64,000 nucleotides of DNA from Novosphingobium arvoryzae (GCF_014652615.1 NZ_BMZD01000002.1:1-64000), one strand, 5' to 3'. Counted from the stretch's first letter, positions 1 through 8,536 are shown. Numbers and translations are program-made. The notes: generated from the letters alone by a model not told the origin.

Positions 1-63
1 CGCAACGAGCAATGCCCATGCGGCTCAGGCAAGAAGTACAAGCGCTGCTGCGCAGCAGCCTGA
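1..63 (+). CDS. C-terminal end of a SEC-C zinc-motif protein (partial)
   Basis: The window opens inside a reading frame that ends at a TGA at 61-63. The last 20 residues include CPCGSGKKYKRCC, the Cys-x-Cys-x8-Cys-Cys form of the SEC-C zinc-binding motif found at the C-terminus of SecA and of many small phage, plasmid and YchJ-like proteins. Everything upstream is outside the window, so the parent protein cannot be named. It lies on the opposite strand to secA at 8768-11494 and differs in sequence, so it is not simply the displaced end of that gene. Confidence 0.6.
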   Translation, partial: RNEQCPCGSGKKYKRCCAAA

Positions 64-111
64 CGCCGCGTCAACGCCGCCTTCCGTCGGCGCTTACCGC
101 TGTTTTTTGGC

Positions 112-270
112 GTGCACTTTGAAGAAGATGAGTTTTGTGGGTACGAGCAATGCGAGTGCTGCGAGACTGTGAGTGCTGTGTTTACAGTGGACAGGCACAC
201 GGACGAGCAAGGGCAAAACGTGCACTACTACATGAAAGTGAACGCAGAATACGTTGTTGAATGCGCATAA
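112..270 (+). CDS. possible 52-residue Cys-rich small protein
   Basis: A GTG-started frame of 52 codons ends at TAA 268-270, in the same frame as the SEC-C protein that stops at 63. The N-terminal part is acidic and Cys-rich (CGYEQCECC), which could bind metal. The rest is polar. There is no clear Shine-Dalgarno sequence. It may be a real small protein or the read-through of an older longer gene. I do not recognise a family. Confidence 0.25.
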   Translation: MHFEEDEFCGYEQCECCETVSAVFTVDRHTDEQGQNVHYYMKVNAEYVVECA

Positions 271-439
271 CGTAACGCTGTGACAGCAGGCAGTGCTAGG
301 CGTTGAGGCTTAGCACTGTTTTGCTGCCCACTCTCCACACACCCCTTGCCGCTGCCTCGCGCAGCTTTTTTTGTGCGCCCAGTTTGACGCCATTTAAGTA
401 AGTTTTTGGGGCGCAGACAATGGCATCAAAAAATCCGTC

Positions 440-1027
440 ATGACGTTCGTGCTGTCACTTTCCGACAGTGAACTCGAACACAAGGACGTACATTATATGA
501 ACATTATCAATTGCCTAAACCGCCCCATCATCACGCACTTCACCAAACTCGAAAACGTGCCACTCATCCTGCATGATTTTTGCATCACGCTTGAAGGCAC
601 TGAAATTGAAAACATCGTCAAGCAGACGCCTGACGATTGCAGTCCGGAGAAATTGCGGACCATGCGCGAGTACTGGGCGTTTATGAAACCACTGTACAAG
701 AAGATCGGGCGCTATGTGTGGCTGACGGAAGAAAATCATGCACATTGCTCGAACGTGAGCACTTACGGCTTCACCTTCTACGCTGACGAAATCGGCGCAA
801 TGCCGTGGCCTGAAATGCGCAAGCGTGCGATCGCGAAGAAGGGCAAGCAGGCACGGCGCTACATCGACGTGCTTGAGGAAACCGCATTCGATGCAGGCGA
901 CAATGTGGAAAAGTGGTGGGTGTGCAGCGAAGCTGTGAAGCTGGACAACTGGCTGCACAAGAAGGACATTTGGACGCAGTACATTAACGTGTCTGAGCTT
1001 GTCACTCGCTGCAAGCACGCCGCCTAA
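440..1027 (+). CDS. hypothetical protein, 195 aa, mobile-island type
   Basis: A clean frame with moderate GC and no overlapping competitor of better quality. Residues 28-45 (RPIITHFTKLENVPLIL) followed by VWLTEE near residue 93 resemble the 'H-F-T-x-L-x-N-x-x-x-I-L ... V-W-L-T' pattern at the start of several ADP-ribosyltransferase-like or DUF2971-like folds. That similarity is weak and I do not assign an activity. The C-terminal part is Trp- and Lys-rich. A 12-bp inverted repeat lies 20 bp past the stop and probably terminates it. The internal ATG at 497 is an alternative start. Confidence 0.5.
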   Translation: MTFVLSLSDSELEHKDVHYMNIINCLNRPIITHFTKLENVPLILHDFCITLEGTEIENIVKQTPDDCSPEKLRTMREYWAFMKPLYKKIGRYVWLTEENHAHCSNVSTYGFTFYADEIGAMPWPEMRKRAIAKKGKQARRYIDVLEETAFDAGDNVEKWWVCSEAVKLDNWLHKKDIWTQYINVSELVTRCKHAA

Positions 1028-1046
1028 TCCGCGCTAAAACCACTCC

Positions 1047-1107
1047 TACAGCGCCCGCACAGGGCTTGCGCTGGCTTGGGTAGCGAGCACAAGCAGCGGG
1101 CGCTGTA
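1047..1107. terminator. 12-bp perfect inverted repeat after the 440-1027 gene
   Basis: The arms 1047-1058 (TACAGCGCCCGC) and 1096-1107 are perfect reverse complements, with an inner partial stem GCTTG/CAAGC. The hairpin lies 20 bp after the stop codon. There is no T-run, so it may be a factor-dependent terminator or a repeat element. Confidence 0.45.
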
Positions 1108-1214
1108 TGACGCTTAGATTTCGTGCATAGCCTGTCAGCCGCAAGCCCAGGCCGAATGCAGACAGCGAAAAAGCGCACGCGAAAGGTGCGAAAACCAGCG
1201 GTTTCGGCACCAAA

Positions 1215-1415
1215 TTATCTCAAGCGCGGTGGCTGTGGACCGACTGGCTTGATGGCTTTGATAAGCTTGATGGGCTTTGGCTTGGTGGGTTTGCGGGCTG
1301 GCACGATCGGCTTTGGTGGCTGCTGACGCTGCGACGCCTTAAACGCCGCCTCCAATGCCAGCACCACGTTCAATATCCTGCGTATGTCCCTGACTGCTTC
1401 GTTGTTCATGCACAT
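1215..1415 (-). CDS. possible small Lys/Pro-rich protein (66 aa)
   Basis: The N-terminal half reads like a real helix (NNEAVRDIRRILNVVLALEAAFKAS). The C-terminal half is a KPxKP-type low-complexity tail rich in Lys and Pro. The start is ATG 1415 or ATG 1409. A frame on the other strand (1123-1326) is the less protein-like alternative. The TTAGACAGCA motif at 1431-1440 sits just upstream. Function unknown. Confidence 0.35.
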   Translation of the reverse strand: MCMNNEAVRDIRRILNVVLALEAAFKASQRQQPPKPIVPARKPTKPKPIKLIKAIKPVGPQPPRLR

Positions 1416-1430
1416 ATTTATCAGGCCGAG

Positions 1431-1440
1431 TTAGACAGCA
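1431..1440 (+). repeat. TTAGACAGCA motif, copy 1
   Basis: This 10-mer recurs inverted at 4146-4155 and, with one change, at 2353-2362. Its TGTCTAA core also recurs beside the integrase at 8603-8671. All copies lie between genes of the left island. Confidence 0.4.
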
Positions 1441-1535
1441 TCAGTGCGGCCACGGTTCTACGCATCGCGTGAAAATTGCAGCGCAATTTTTTTGACCTAG
1501 CCGACGCCTTTTCGGCTGACACAATACCTCGCGAA

Positions 1536-1551
1536 TATAATGTGTTATAAT
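1536..1551 (+). promoter_or_regulatory. overlapping TATAAT boxes upstream of the Rep-like gene
   Basis: Two exact TATAAT hexamers lie at 1536-1541 and 1546-1551, about 90-100 bp before the start at 1640. No convincing -35 is at the ideal spacing. The second box begins a stretch that nearly repeats at 49434-49456. Confidence 0.4.
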
Positions 1552-1639
1552 CGAAATCTGACCTGATTTTGCCAACCCCGACCCGTTTTCAACTGCCTTT
1601 GCCTGCCAAGGATAAATAGCTGCGAAGGAGAACGCAGCT

Positions 1640-2230
1640 ATGACGTGGCTGACAGCAAAAAACAGTGCAGCTTGGGTCGATTGGATCACAGAACATGACT
1701 GGAACGTGTTTGGGACGATCAAATTCGCGCCCAACCGCAACCACGTGCACCCAGACCAAGCGCGAAGGTCATGGAGCAAATTCTGGAACAAGTGTGATCG
1801 GCTGACATATGGCCAGACTGGCAATCGCATCGAACGAGCCGTGTTCGAGCACTATGGCGCGAACGGGGACGACGCACACAGTCATTTCTTAGCCAAGCTG
1901 CCTGTCGATCCAAAGTTCGGCTGCGTCGCCATGAATGCGCTGTGGCGTTCAATGTTCACGCATGCAGCACCGCCCAGCATGAATGAAATTACGCCAATCA
2001 TCTGCACCGGCGCGGCTGCGAACTATGGATTGCGCGAGGAATGGAAACTGGACAGCGACACGCTCAATCTCAAGCTGTCACACCTTAGCCAACCCGGCAC
2101 ACTTGCCAGCCTTGAAGCACGGCAGCGCCTATTGGCAGCAGCACAGCCACATTGGCTAGCAGATGCTCATAAAAGCCTGCCCAAGCACATTGCGGCAGCA
2201 GAGGAACGATACAAGCGACGGCACGGGTAG
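1640..2230 (+). CDS. Rep-like or replication-initiator-like protein (196 aa)
   Basis: The start is supported by AAGGAG at 1624-1629. The protein begins with a 'W-x-V-F-G-T-I-K-F' strand, then a Trp-rich helix, then 'AVFEHYGANGDDAHSHFL' with an H-S-H pair near residues 79-81. Later comes 'NYGLREEW'. This order (FGT strand, HxH strand, Tyr helix) resembles HUH-type rolling-circle Rep proteins of small phages and mobile elements, but the motifs are degenerate and no clear catalytic Tyr can be fixed. It probably belongs to the island's replication or transfer functions. The next gene is DUF6626-like. Confidence 0.4.
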   Translation: MTWLTAKNSAAWVDWITEHDWNVFGTIKFAPNRNHVHPDQARRSWSKFWNKCDRLTYGQTGNRIERAVFEHYGANGDDAHSHFLAKLPVDPKFGCVAMNALWRSMFTHAAPPSMNEITPIICTGAAANYGLREEWKLDSDTLNLKLSHLSQPGTLASLEARQRLLAAAQPHWLADAHKSLPKHIAAAEERYKRRHG

Positions 2231-2352
2231 CGTCTTGCAGCGATGCTGCGACGACTGGATCGTTTGGTTTGAAATGGGTGAAAATGCGCTGACTATGAAA
2301 ATTCAGCGCATGTCCTTGTTATATCGAAAATAGTTCAAAAAGCTTCGAACAG

Positions 2353-2362
2353 ATAGACAGCA
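2353..2362 (+). repeat. ATAGACAGCA motif, copy 2
   Basis: One-base variant of the 10-mer at 1431-1440. It lies in the gap between the Rep-like gene and the DUF6626-like gene. Confidence 0.3.
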
Positions 2363-2416
2363 CACTTTCAAACACAAACGACGCTTAGGAAAGCGTGACC
2401 GAATGTAAATAAGTGT

Positions 2417-2710
2417 ATGACATTGCTTGAAAACACCTATCACATACTGAAAGAAGCAGAGCTGACAACGACATGCGAGGCGTTCAGCCGAGACTATGTA
2501 GCAAAAAGCCCAAACTGGTTTGCATGGCAGCGTCACACAGGACGTGATTTTAGCGCAGCAGCTGCCATCCAATGCCTACGCTCCATACGCTTGCAACGAC
2601 AGCGTGGCCTAGCGTTGAATGGTGAGCAGCACGTGGCATTGGCATTGGCAGAACGACAGCTATTGCAGCACTTGAACGAACGCCACTTTGTTGCTGACGT
2701 GCTCTGCTAA
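2417..2710 (+). CDS. DUF6626-like protein (97 aa)
   Basis: Residues 24-60 (FSRDYVAKSPNWFAWQRH...AAIQCLRSI) align with FSRDWLGRSECYLRTLRF...IAICASKL of the protein at 49456-49761. Both have the length and pattern of a small alphaproteobacterial family I know as DUF6626, which may carry a small helix-turn-helix-like fold. Having one homolog in each island supports a shared ancestry of the two islands. Function unknown. Confidence 0.6.
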   Translation: MTLLENTYHILKEAELTTTCEAFSRDYVAKSPNWFAWQRHTGRDFSAAAAIQCLRSIRLQRQRGLALNGEQHVALALAERQLLQHLNERHFVADVLC

Positions 2711-2714
2711 TCCG

Positions 2715-3254
2715 TCAATCGCCGTCCCTCACAGCCTTCAACAAATTCTCGACCGAGCGCAGCTTGGGAGCTTTTCCCTTTGCTTTCGCTTTGGCCAATT
2801 TGATCCCGGCAAGCTCGTTCTCGATTGCCATGATCTTCACGTCTCGCTTGTCCAACTTACCCTGCAAGATGCCGCCGCCCGGCGTTTTATTGAGGCGACT
2901 TTTGCTTGTGACGACCTGTGGAACGCTGTCAGGATCGGGCGCATTCATGCTCTGTAAGCCCCCTGCTGTGTCCCTATCGAACCACACACACAATCCGGGA
3001 TCGGCAGCCGTGATTTCCTCAAGGCGTTCAAGCAGCCCTTCGTATTCCTTTTCCGCCTGTGCCATCAGCTTCCTCGCCGTCGCATGCTTGCCTTGCTGGC
3101 TGTAACGGTCGGCGCGGTTGTAGGTGAAGTTTGCACGCTTCAAGCGGCTTTCGTATTCGACGATCTCAGCAGGTTTATCGCGTAGCTCGTCACGCAACTC
3201 CTTTTGTGCAGCCCATTCCTGTTCGTAGTGCGCATATCCGTGTCTTTCGTCCAC
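2715..3254 (-). pseudogene. C-terminal remnant of a phage/plasmid-type protein
   Basis: The frame carries a charged, helical protein (GYAHYEQEWAAQKELRDELRDKPAE..., then a tail with 'DPGLCVWFDRDT' and 'PQVVTSKSRL') that looks like the C-terminal part of a structural or hypothetical protein from alphaproteobacterial phages. Its first residues overlap the helicase fragment in another frame, and the frame has no proper upstream start. I read this as the 3' part of a gene joined to a truncated helicase near 3243. It may still be translated from ATG 3254. Confidence 0.5.
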
Positions 3255-3952
3255 TCGCGCACAGTTTGGGCAATGAGGGCAAGCGATGGCACGACAAACA
3301 GCACACGCTTACCCTTGCCTGCGTAGTGCTCTGCGATCTTCAAAGCCGTGTAAGTCTTGCCCGTGCCACAAGCCATGAGCAGCTTGCCGCGATCATGCAC
3401 AGCAAAGCCCTGCTCGACAGCTTCAAGAGCCTGCTTCTGGTGCTCAAGCAGCGACTTTTTGGGTTGCAGCTTGATTTCGGCAGTTGCTTCAAACGCTGCC
3501 CAGTCAATCGCGCTTTCCCGCAATGCCTCAAGGCCAATGCGAATTACGGGAATGTGCTGGTCGCGTATCGTGTCCTCTGCGTTGCCGCTCCAATCTACCT
3601 CTGTTGTGTCGATGAACACGCGGCGCTGGAATGGCGGCTTGGATGACGCAGACAGGAAGCTGTCGATGTCCTTTTTCTGGATAGCGTGCTTGGCTGAGAA
3701 GAACTTGCACTGAATAGCAGCAAAGCCATCCTCGCTGCGCAGCTTTGCTACCAAGTCTATGCCTGTGTCGCGCCCATCAACGCCGCGTTCCTTTGCCCAG
3801 TCGGCATACGACCAGACTTGGCTAAACTCCTGCGTCTGCACAGGGTCATTGCGCAAGTACGCCACTGCAAGCCGCTCAAAGTACGTCCCCTTCTCCCTCT
3901 CTGTCACAGCAGCATCACGATAGGAGGCAAGAAGACGATCAAGTGCGGACAT
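3140..3952 (-). pseudogene. N-terminal fragment of a restriction-type DEAD/DEAH helicase
   Basis: Residues 1-150 form an Mrr/PD-(D/E)xK-like nuclease domain (YFERLAVAYL, 'DTGIDLVAKL', 'FAAIQCKFF'). Then comes a helicase start with Walker A 'ACGTGKTYTAL' near residue 195 and motif Ia 'VLFVVPSLALIAQTVREWT'. Family members run to well over 1000 residues. Here homology stops after 'EWTKDTD' (about 3243), and the remaining 35 residues are out-of-frame sequence of the adjacent remnant. Motifs II-VI are missing, so no helicase or restriction activity is expected. Confidence 0.75.
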
Positions 3953-4145
3953 GTAAGCTGCTCATTTCAGGATTTGATTGGCGGACAGGCTAACAGCGAA
4001 AAATCGTGCAATCCAGCCCAAAGCCAGCGCCATGCCGAGAATGTTATAGAACACACAATCTATAATATTTCTCCCAAAACCCACGCAACACCAAGACGTT
4101 AGCAAAACCAGACAATTCGGTTGCTCTACAAAATGTGTGAAAATA

Positions 4146-4155
4146 TGCTGTCTAA
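4146..4155 (-). repeat. TTAGACAGCA motif, copy 3 (inverted)
   Basis: Exact reverse complement of 1431-1440. It lies 28 bp before the start of the short recombinase and so may mark its promoter or a recombination site. Confidence 0.4.
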
Positions 4156-4182
4156 TAGTAAAACAGCACATTCGGGGCGAAA

Positions 4183-4758
4183 ATGGCCAAACAAGCCAAG
4201 CTGCTGAACGACGCAGAGCAGAAGCGGCTTGCTGCCGTGATCGACAGCTTGCGCTACAGCACACGCAACCACACTGCCGTCGCGCTCAGTTTCTACGCTG
4301 GGCTGCGTGCTTGCGAAATGGCAGCACTGCGCATTGGCGACATTTTCGACGAGCAAGGCAAGGCACGCGACACAATCTATCTGGCAGCAGCGCAGACCAA
4401 GGGCAGCGAAACAGCGACGGTGCTGGTGAACAAGAAACTGCGCACACAGCTACAGCGTTATGCAGCTGCCTACCCCAAGCAGCTTGCCCAGCCCAACGCA
4501 CCCTTGCTGTTCAGCGGCAAAGGCGCAGGCTTTACAGCGCAGACGGTGGTGAACATGTTTGCACGGCTGTACAAGCTGGCTGGTATACACGGCGCAAGCA
4601 GTCATAGCGGACGCAGGCAGTTTGTAACGGAATTGGCGGACAAGGGCGTGAACGCACGTGTCGTCCAAGCCCTTGCTCGCCACAAGCACCTGTCCACCAC
4701 CCAACGCTATATCGACATCAACGACAGCAAACTACGCAAAGCGGTGGAGCTGATTTAG
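4183..4758 (+). CDS. short tyrosine recombinase, catalytic domain only (191 aa)
   Basis: This is a phage-integrase catalytic domain without the N-terminal core-binding domain, close in size to FimB/FimE. The catalytic set is visible: Arg42 (GLRACE), His141-Arg144 (HSGRR), His167 (ARHKH) and Tyr176 (TTQRYID). It is homologous to the 186-aa enzyme at 51253-51813. Its last 29 codons are duplicated at 6104-6195. Enzymes of this size can carry out DNA inversion or excision at nearby sites. The TTAGACAGCA motif just upstream is a candidate target or operator. Confidence 0.8.
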   Translation: MAKQAKLLNDAEQKRLAAVIDSLRYSTRNHTAVALSFYAGLRACEMAALRIGDIFDEQGKARDTIYLAAAQTKGSETATVLVNKKLRTQLQRYAAAYPKQLAQPNAPLLFSGKGAGFTAQTVVNMFARLYKLAGIHGASSHSGRRQFVTELADKGVNARVVQALARHKHLSTTQRYIDINDSKLRKAVELI

Positions 4759-4773
4759 AATTATAAAACTTAA

Positions 4774-5205
4774 TTACTTCTTTTCAAATTCAACCATCCA
4801 GCCTGGTTCGCTACCTTCGCAGAAAGTAGCTGCCAAGCCGGTCTCAATTTCGCCCATTTTCGTCTCGATGCAGCTTCTCAAACGGTCACTAACAGCACAT
4901 TCATTTTTTGCTCGAACAAAGTTCGTGCATCTTCTCTTCCATGCGCGCCTAGTTGTTCCAAGACTATCCGTTTCATCATCTCTCGTGACAACAGATTTCT
5001 CACTCGATTTTTTTGGATGTGAGTCGATTTCATCACGCCGTCGCGCATCTGCAGCGGGGGCGTTTTCCACAGCAGGGTCTTTTTTTTCGGCCTCTTTCGG
5101 ACTTTCTGCTGAAGCGGCAGCAAATATCAAAAACGGAAAAAACACCGCCGCTTTTGCGAATTTTTTATTTTCTGCAGAATTTATCTTTAAATAATTCTGA
5201 AACAT
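4774..5205 (-). CDS. exported Cys-motif protein (143 aa)
   Basis: The ATG at 5205 follows a GGGGGG Shine-Dalgarno and starts a signal peptide (KFAKAAVFFPFLIFAAASAES). Next come a Lys/Glu/Asp-rich linker and a C-terminal domain with the spacing C-x9-CAV-x6-SC-x3-K-x-G-x11-C. The same Cys pattern ends the protein at 53870-54424 in the other island, so this is a shared periplasmic domain of unknown role. The 3' end of the 5165-5680 gene overlaps its start, which suggests one transcript. Confidence 0.6.
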   Translation of the reverse strand: MFQNYLKINSAENKKFAKAAVFFPFLIFAAASAESPKEAEKKDPAVENAPAADARRRDEIDSHPKKSSEKSVVTRDDETDSLGTTRRAWKRRCTNFVRAKNECAVSDRLRSCIETKMGEIETGLAATFCEGSEPGWMVEFEKK

Positions 5206-5680
5206 AAATACCCCCCGCCAAGCCAAATGATATGGATATCATATCATATATATCAAAAATTCCTGGCAAAATATAAATCTGACCCAATTCTAGAAATAGG
5301 CAAAAAATGATACAAAGGTAAAAATTTAATTTTGAAAATAATGATTTTAATTCGAAATTATTCACCCAAATAACTGAAAAAATGAAGCTAAAGCACCACA
5401 TCATCATTGGGCCGCTGTAAACAATCCAATAAATAAAGCTACCCTCATTATATTGCAGGTTAGCCGTCTCTCTTATTTTATTGTAAAATGTTGGATTTAT
5501 AAACTCAAAAGCAATATTAATAAATACACTATCAGGCCTAAACAAAATATAAATTAAAAAACCTACGGATAATGGCGAGCAAACAATTGCTAGCGCAGAT
5601 ATATTTTTTATCCTCTCCTCTCTATTACACATTTTGGTCATATCAAAAACAGCATAAAAGCGTTTAACGTTATAGCTCAA
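5165..5680 (-). CDS. VanZ-like integral membrane protein
   Basis: Four hydrophobic segments are visible (about residues 28-48, 82-104, 114-135 and 145-162). The region 'FLELGQIYILPGIFDIYDMISISFGLAGG' has the E-x-x-Q ... D-x-x-D ... G-x-x-x-G pattern of VanZ-like proteins. The DNA is very AT-rich compared with the backbone, a sign of transfer. The frame opens at a TTG (5680); ATG 5641 is the more likely start. It is probably cotranscribed with the exported protein that follows. Confidence 0.55.
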   Translation of the reverse strand: MSYNVKRFYAVFDMTKMCNREERIKNISALAIVCSPLSVGFLIYILFRPDSVFINIAFEFINPTFYNKIRETANLQYNEGSFIYWIVYSGPMMMWCFSFIFSVIWVNNFELKSLFSKLNFYLCIIFCLFLELGQIYILPGIFDIYDMISISFGLAGGIYVSELFKDKFCRK

Positions 5681-6018
5681 GAACTCAAAAACAAATATAA
5701 CGGGTAAACAATTTAGGTGGCAGAGAAAGAACTTTTATTGATGTGGTGACCGCCATTTTTTTGACTCAATCCTAGAAGTAACAATAAGCGCAACTTCGTC
5801 CTCTGCTTGATTGGCAGTCTAACTCCTTGGCACACGGCCATCAAATGATTCTCATCAAATTTGAAAGCTTCCGTTGACCGCCCAACCCATTGCGCATGCA
5901 ATCGCGCAAGCCCATGCGAACTTGCACGCCATGGAAATCATAAGCAGCACAAGACGATGGCGCTAGTTAGATGGCGGAAAACTGCACATTTCTGCGCTGT
6001 CTGCTGCGCTCTACCAAC
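5681..6018. other. gap without a convincing gene
   Basis: No frame here looks like protein. The stretch from about 5975 copies the sequence just downstream of the integrase gene (7200-7243), including AAAACTGCACATTT, so its right end is recombination debris. Confidence 0.5.
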
Positions 6019-6104
6019 TCATCCATCCAAAGCCGTCGCCAGCTCAACTGAGGTGGCGTGCTTGCCGTAGTAGCTTTCGATGATCTGCAATGTGTCGCCC
6101 ATGC
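6019..6104 (-). pseudogene. 3' tail of a long tyrosine integrase (duplicated remnant)
   Basis: On the minus strand this encodes MGDTLQIIESYYGKHATSV...LDG-stop, nearly identical to the last 28 residues of the integrase at 7244-8536, including the catalytic Tyr. Only the tail is present, and it abuts the tail of the short recombinase. Confidence 0.75.
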
Positions 6105-6195
6105 TCGCCACAAGCACCTGTCCACCACCCAACGCTATATCGACATCAACGACAGCAAACTACGCAAAGCGGTGGAATTAGTGACGGGTGCTTAA
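6104..6195 (+). pseudogene. 3' tail of the short tyrosine recombinase (duplicated remnant)
   Basis: This is almost base for base the 3' end of the 4183-4758 gene (LARHKHLSTTQRYIDIN...), ending with a slightly different C-terminus and TAA 6193-6195. The two recombinase tails meet at about 6104, a recombination scar. Confidence 0.8.
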
Positions 6196-7046
6196 AACGG
6201 TTTTATTTCGGTTAGCACAACATTCGACGTGATATTCTCAAGACCGTTAGAGTCGGAAAAAAAGTAATAATGTTCATACATCTGATCTATTCCCGAAAAT
6301 CTTACCCTTTGACCTTGCTTCATATTCACTAATGAGGAAATTTTTCTGTCTCTGGGATCAAAGTATCTTGTCTGAATCGTAATCTTATTATCAGGATCTA
6401 TGTATATATGGACAGAGTTTTCAAATTTTTCCTTTATTGTCCCCACCCAATTATTCAGACCTATTCCCACAGCTATATTATTATTCATACTTTGATTCGA
6501 GTTAATCGTGCTGATCAAATCCTTTAAATTACGGTTTTTGAAAGCCTCTTCTACAGTGAGGCTCGGCACACCGGTTGGACGCGTTGACGCCAATTTCTTC
6601 GGCCCAAATAAGGCGTAAATTTGGTCTCGACCCTCTAGTCGGAGTGCATTTAGGGCCATTCTATCCGAAACGCCTTGTGCCTTTTCATTATATTTATCAA
6701 ATATTCTTAGAAACGCCTTTTGATCACTCGGTGCAAGTTTGAAATCTGCTTCTGCAGCGCGTTTAATCTTTTCTGCCTTCAGAGCAATTTCCCGCTCCCG
6801 GCGAGTTTGTTCGACAGAGCAAGACCGAATTTGCCAAACCAAAAATAAAGCTATAGCAATAAAAATAAATGCTACGATTCTTGTGAAAATATTTTTTTTG
6901 CTATTTAATTGACCATTATGATAATTTAAGTTTTCATTTTCATCTAAATCAGATCCGCAGTGCTTACATTTTATAGCGTTTAATTTAATTTCCTCTGAGC
7001 AATATGGGCAGATTTTAAAATAATTTTCTTCCATAAAAAAATCCAT
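6192..7046 (-). CDS. zinc-ribbon membrane-anchored protein (284 aa)
   Basis: Residues 13-33 are a zinc ribbon (CPYCSEEIKLNAIKCKHCG). A transmembrane helix follows at about 53-71 (IFTRIVAFIFIAIALFLVW), then a charged coiled stretch. The C-terminal domain after residue 195 has alternating strands (WVGTIKEKF, VHIYIDPDN, ITIQTRYF, GQRVRFSG) like an OB-fold tRNA_anti-like domain. Strongly AT-rich. Its stop overlaps the stop of the recombinase tail on the other strand. Function unknown; homologs of this architecture sit in the inner membrane. Confidence 0.6.
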   Translation of the reverse strand: MDFFMEENYFKICPYCSEEIKLNAIKCKHCGSDLDENENLNYHNGQLNSKKNIFTRIVAFIFIAIALFLVWQIRSCSVEQTRREREIALKAEKIKRAAEADFKLAPSDQKAFLRIFDKYNEKAQGVSDRMALNALRLEGRDQIYALFGPKKLASTRPTGVPSLTVEEAFKNRNLKDLISTINSNQSMNNNIAVGIGLNNWVGTIKEKFENSVHIYIDPDNKITIQTRYFDPRDRKISSLVNMKQGQRVRFSGIDQMYEHYYFFSDSNGLENITSNVVLTEIKPF

Positions 7047-7243
7047 TTTAATTTTGATGTTTAGTTTATTATTTTATGAAATTCTCATTTATTTTTAGTA
7101 ATTATTTTCATAAAATACCGGGATTTAAAGCGCAATTTTTTCAATTGCTTATTCGTTCCATTAGAAATGATCGTACCATAGGGCGGATCTTGTTGGGAAG
7201 TGGAAAAACTGCACATTTTTTTCTGTCTTTCCACTACCAATGC

Positions 7244-8536
7244 TTATCCACCCAAAGCCGTCGCCAGCTCAACTGAGGTGGCGTGCTTGCCGTAGTAGCT
7301 TTCGATAATTGCTACCGTGCAGCCCATGTTTTTAGCCAGATCGTAAACGCCCAACCCACCGCAAAGCTTCTCGACCGCATATGTGTGCCGCAAGCTGTAC
7401 AACGTGTAATGCGCGCCAGCCGCGTTCTGCTTCATGCCTGCCTCATTCAGCACAGCCGCAAACTGATCGACAAGAGAGATGATCTTGTTGCCATCGGCCA
7501 TCCTAAACAGCCAGTTTCCATGCACGGCCTGCTTACGATTTGTTTGTTTTTTGGCTGTCTGTGCAGTCGCAGCCCATTGCTCTCGCATGGCAGCGTTTCG
7601 TTGCAGCACTCGATCAATCACAGGCGCAGCAGCAGCTGTTAAAATCACGTCCCGCTTGCCAGTCTTACCATCAACAGCGAGCCTGTAGTTGCGTCTACCC
7701 AACTTGTCCCGAAACTCTGTCAAATCCGTTTCGCGCAAGTTGTTCAACTCCCCAACGCGCACCCCGCTTTGATGCAGCACCAGCACGTAATCCAAAAGCA
7801 TTTCCCGCATGTAGCGTTGCTTGGCAGTGGCTGCTGAAATGCGCTTTTGCAGCGTTTCGACAAGCTTGGCGAAATCGGCTTGGGTGAAGTGTGGACGTGC
7901 TGTGGTGCGATCAGCTTTGAAATAAATATCCAGCTTTTTGCTCTCGCTGACGTAGCCCCGTTCCGCTGCCCATTTCAGCACTGACAGCGCGAACACCGTT
8001 TCGTCCTGCAAGGTCTTGTCTGCTGGGTTGAGCTTATGGTTACGCGGACGCTGATCAGCAGGCATACGATGATAATAGTCGCGTCGCCAATCCACATAAT
8101 CCCGCAGCAGCGCATTGGTGATCTTATGCATCTGCGTGCTGCCCATATACTCGTGCCAGAACCGGGCTTTGCGTTTGATCTGACGAAGATTGTGCTCACT
8201 GGTCTGTTGTCCGGCAGCTTTGCGCTTGCCCCGGACGTAGTTGCCGCGCTCATACTGCGCTTGCCGCATAGCCACATATTCGTTCAGCACGCGGCTGAAT
8301 GTTGGGCTAACTAGCGGAATGTTGTTGGCTTTTTTGTAATCGGTTTCAGCTGCGAACTGCATTGCCTTCTGGCGTGCAACTTCAATATCGCGTGTTTTCA
8401 TGCTCTTCCATACGTAGCCGCGCGTTCCTTCTCCTCTGTAAATGCGCGCATAGAAAATGCTGTTGCGAAGCTGAAGCTGCACCTTGCCGTCAAGCAAACG
8501 CTCTTCGTTGCTGTAGGTGTAACTTTGTTTCAACAT
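7244..8536 (-). CDS. tyrosine recombinase/integrase of the left island
   Basis: A full-length integrase with an N-terminal arm and SAM-like core-binding domain (about residues 60-190), then the catalytic domain. Visible active-site residues are Arg in 'SGVRVGEL', the 'YSLRHTYA' box and the Tyr of 'IIESYYGKH'. The ATG at 8536 is preferred over the upstream frame start at 8563 because an inverted repeat (8536-8553) straddles it. It lies next to the secA 3' end, the usual position for an integrase at an island boundary. The integrase at 54548-55747 shares the YSLRH box. Confidence 0.85.
   Translation of the reverse strand: MLKQSYTYSNEERLLDGKVQLQLRNSIFYARIYRGEGTRGYVWKSMKTRDIEVARQKAMQFAAETDYKKANNIPLVSPTFSRVLNEYVAMRQAQYERGNYVRGKRKAAGQQTSEHNLRQIKRKARFWHEYMGSTQMHKITNALLRDYVDWRRDYYHRMPADQRPRNHKLNPADKTLQDETVFALSVLKWAAERGYVSESKKLDIYFKADRTTARPHFTQADFAKLVETLQKRISAATAKQRYMREMLLDYVLVLHQSGVRVGELNNLRETDLTEFRDKLGRRNYRLAVDGKTGKRDVILTAAAAPVIDRVLQRNAAMREQWAATAQTAKKQTNRKQAVHGNWLFRMADGNKIISLVDQFAAVLNEAGMKQNAAGAHYTLYSLRHTYAVEKLCGGLGVYDLAKNMGCTVAIIESYYGKHATSVELATALGG

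Noticed and set aside
1..63. SEC-C fragment as the displaced end of secA after island insertion
   Set aside because: It is on the opposite strand to secA, the sequence differs in several codons, and secA keeps its own complete SEC-C motif.
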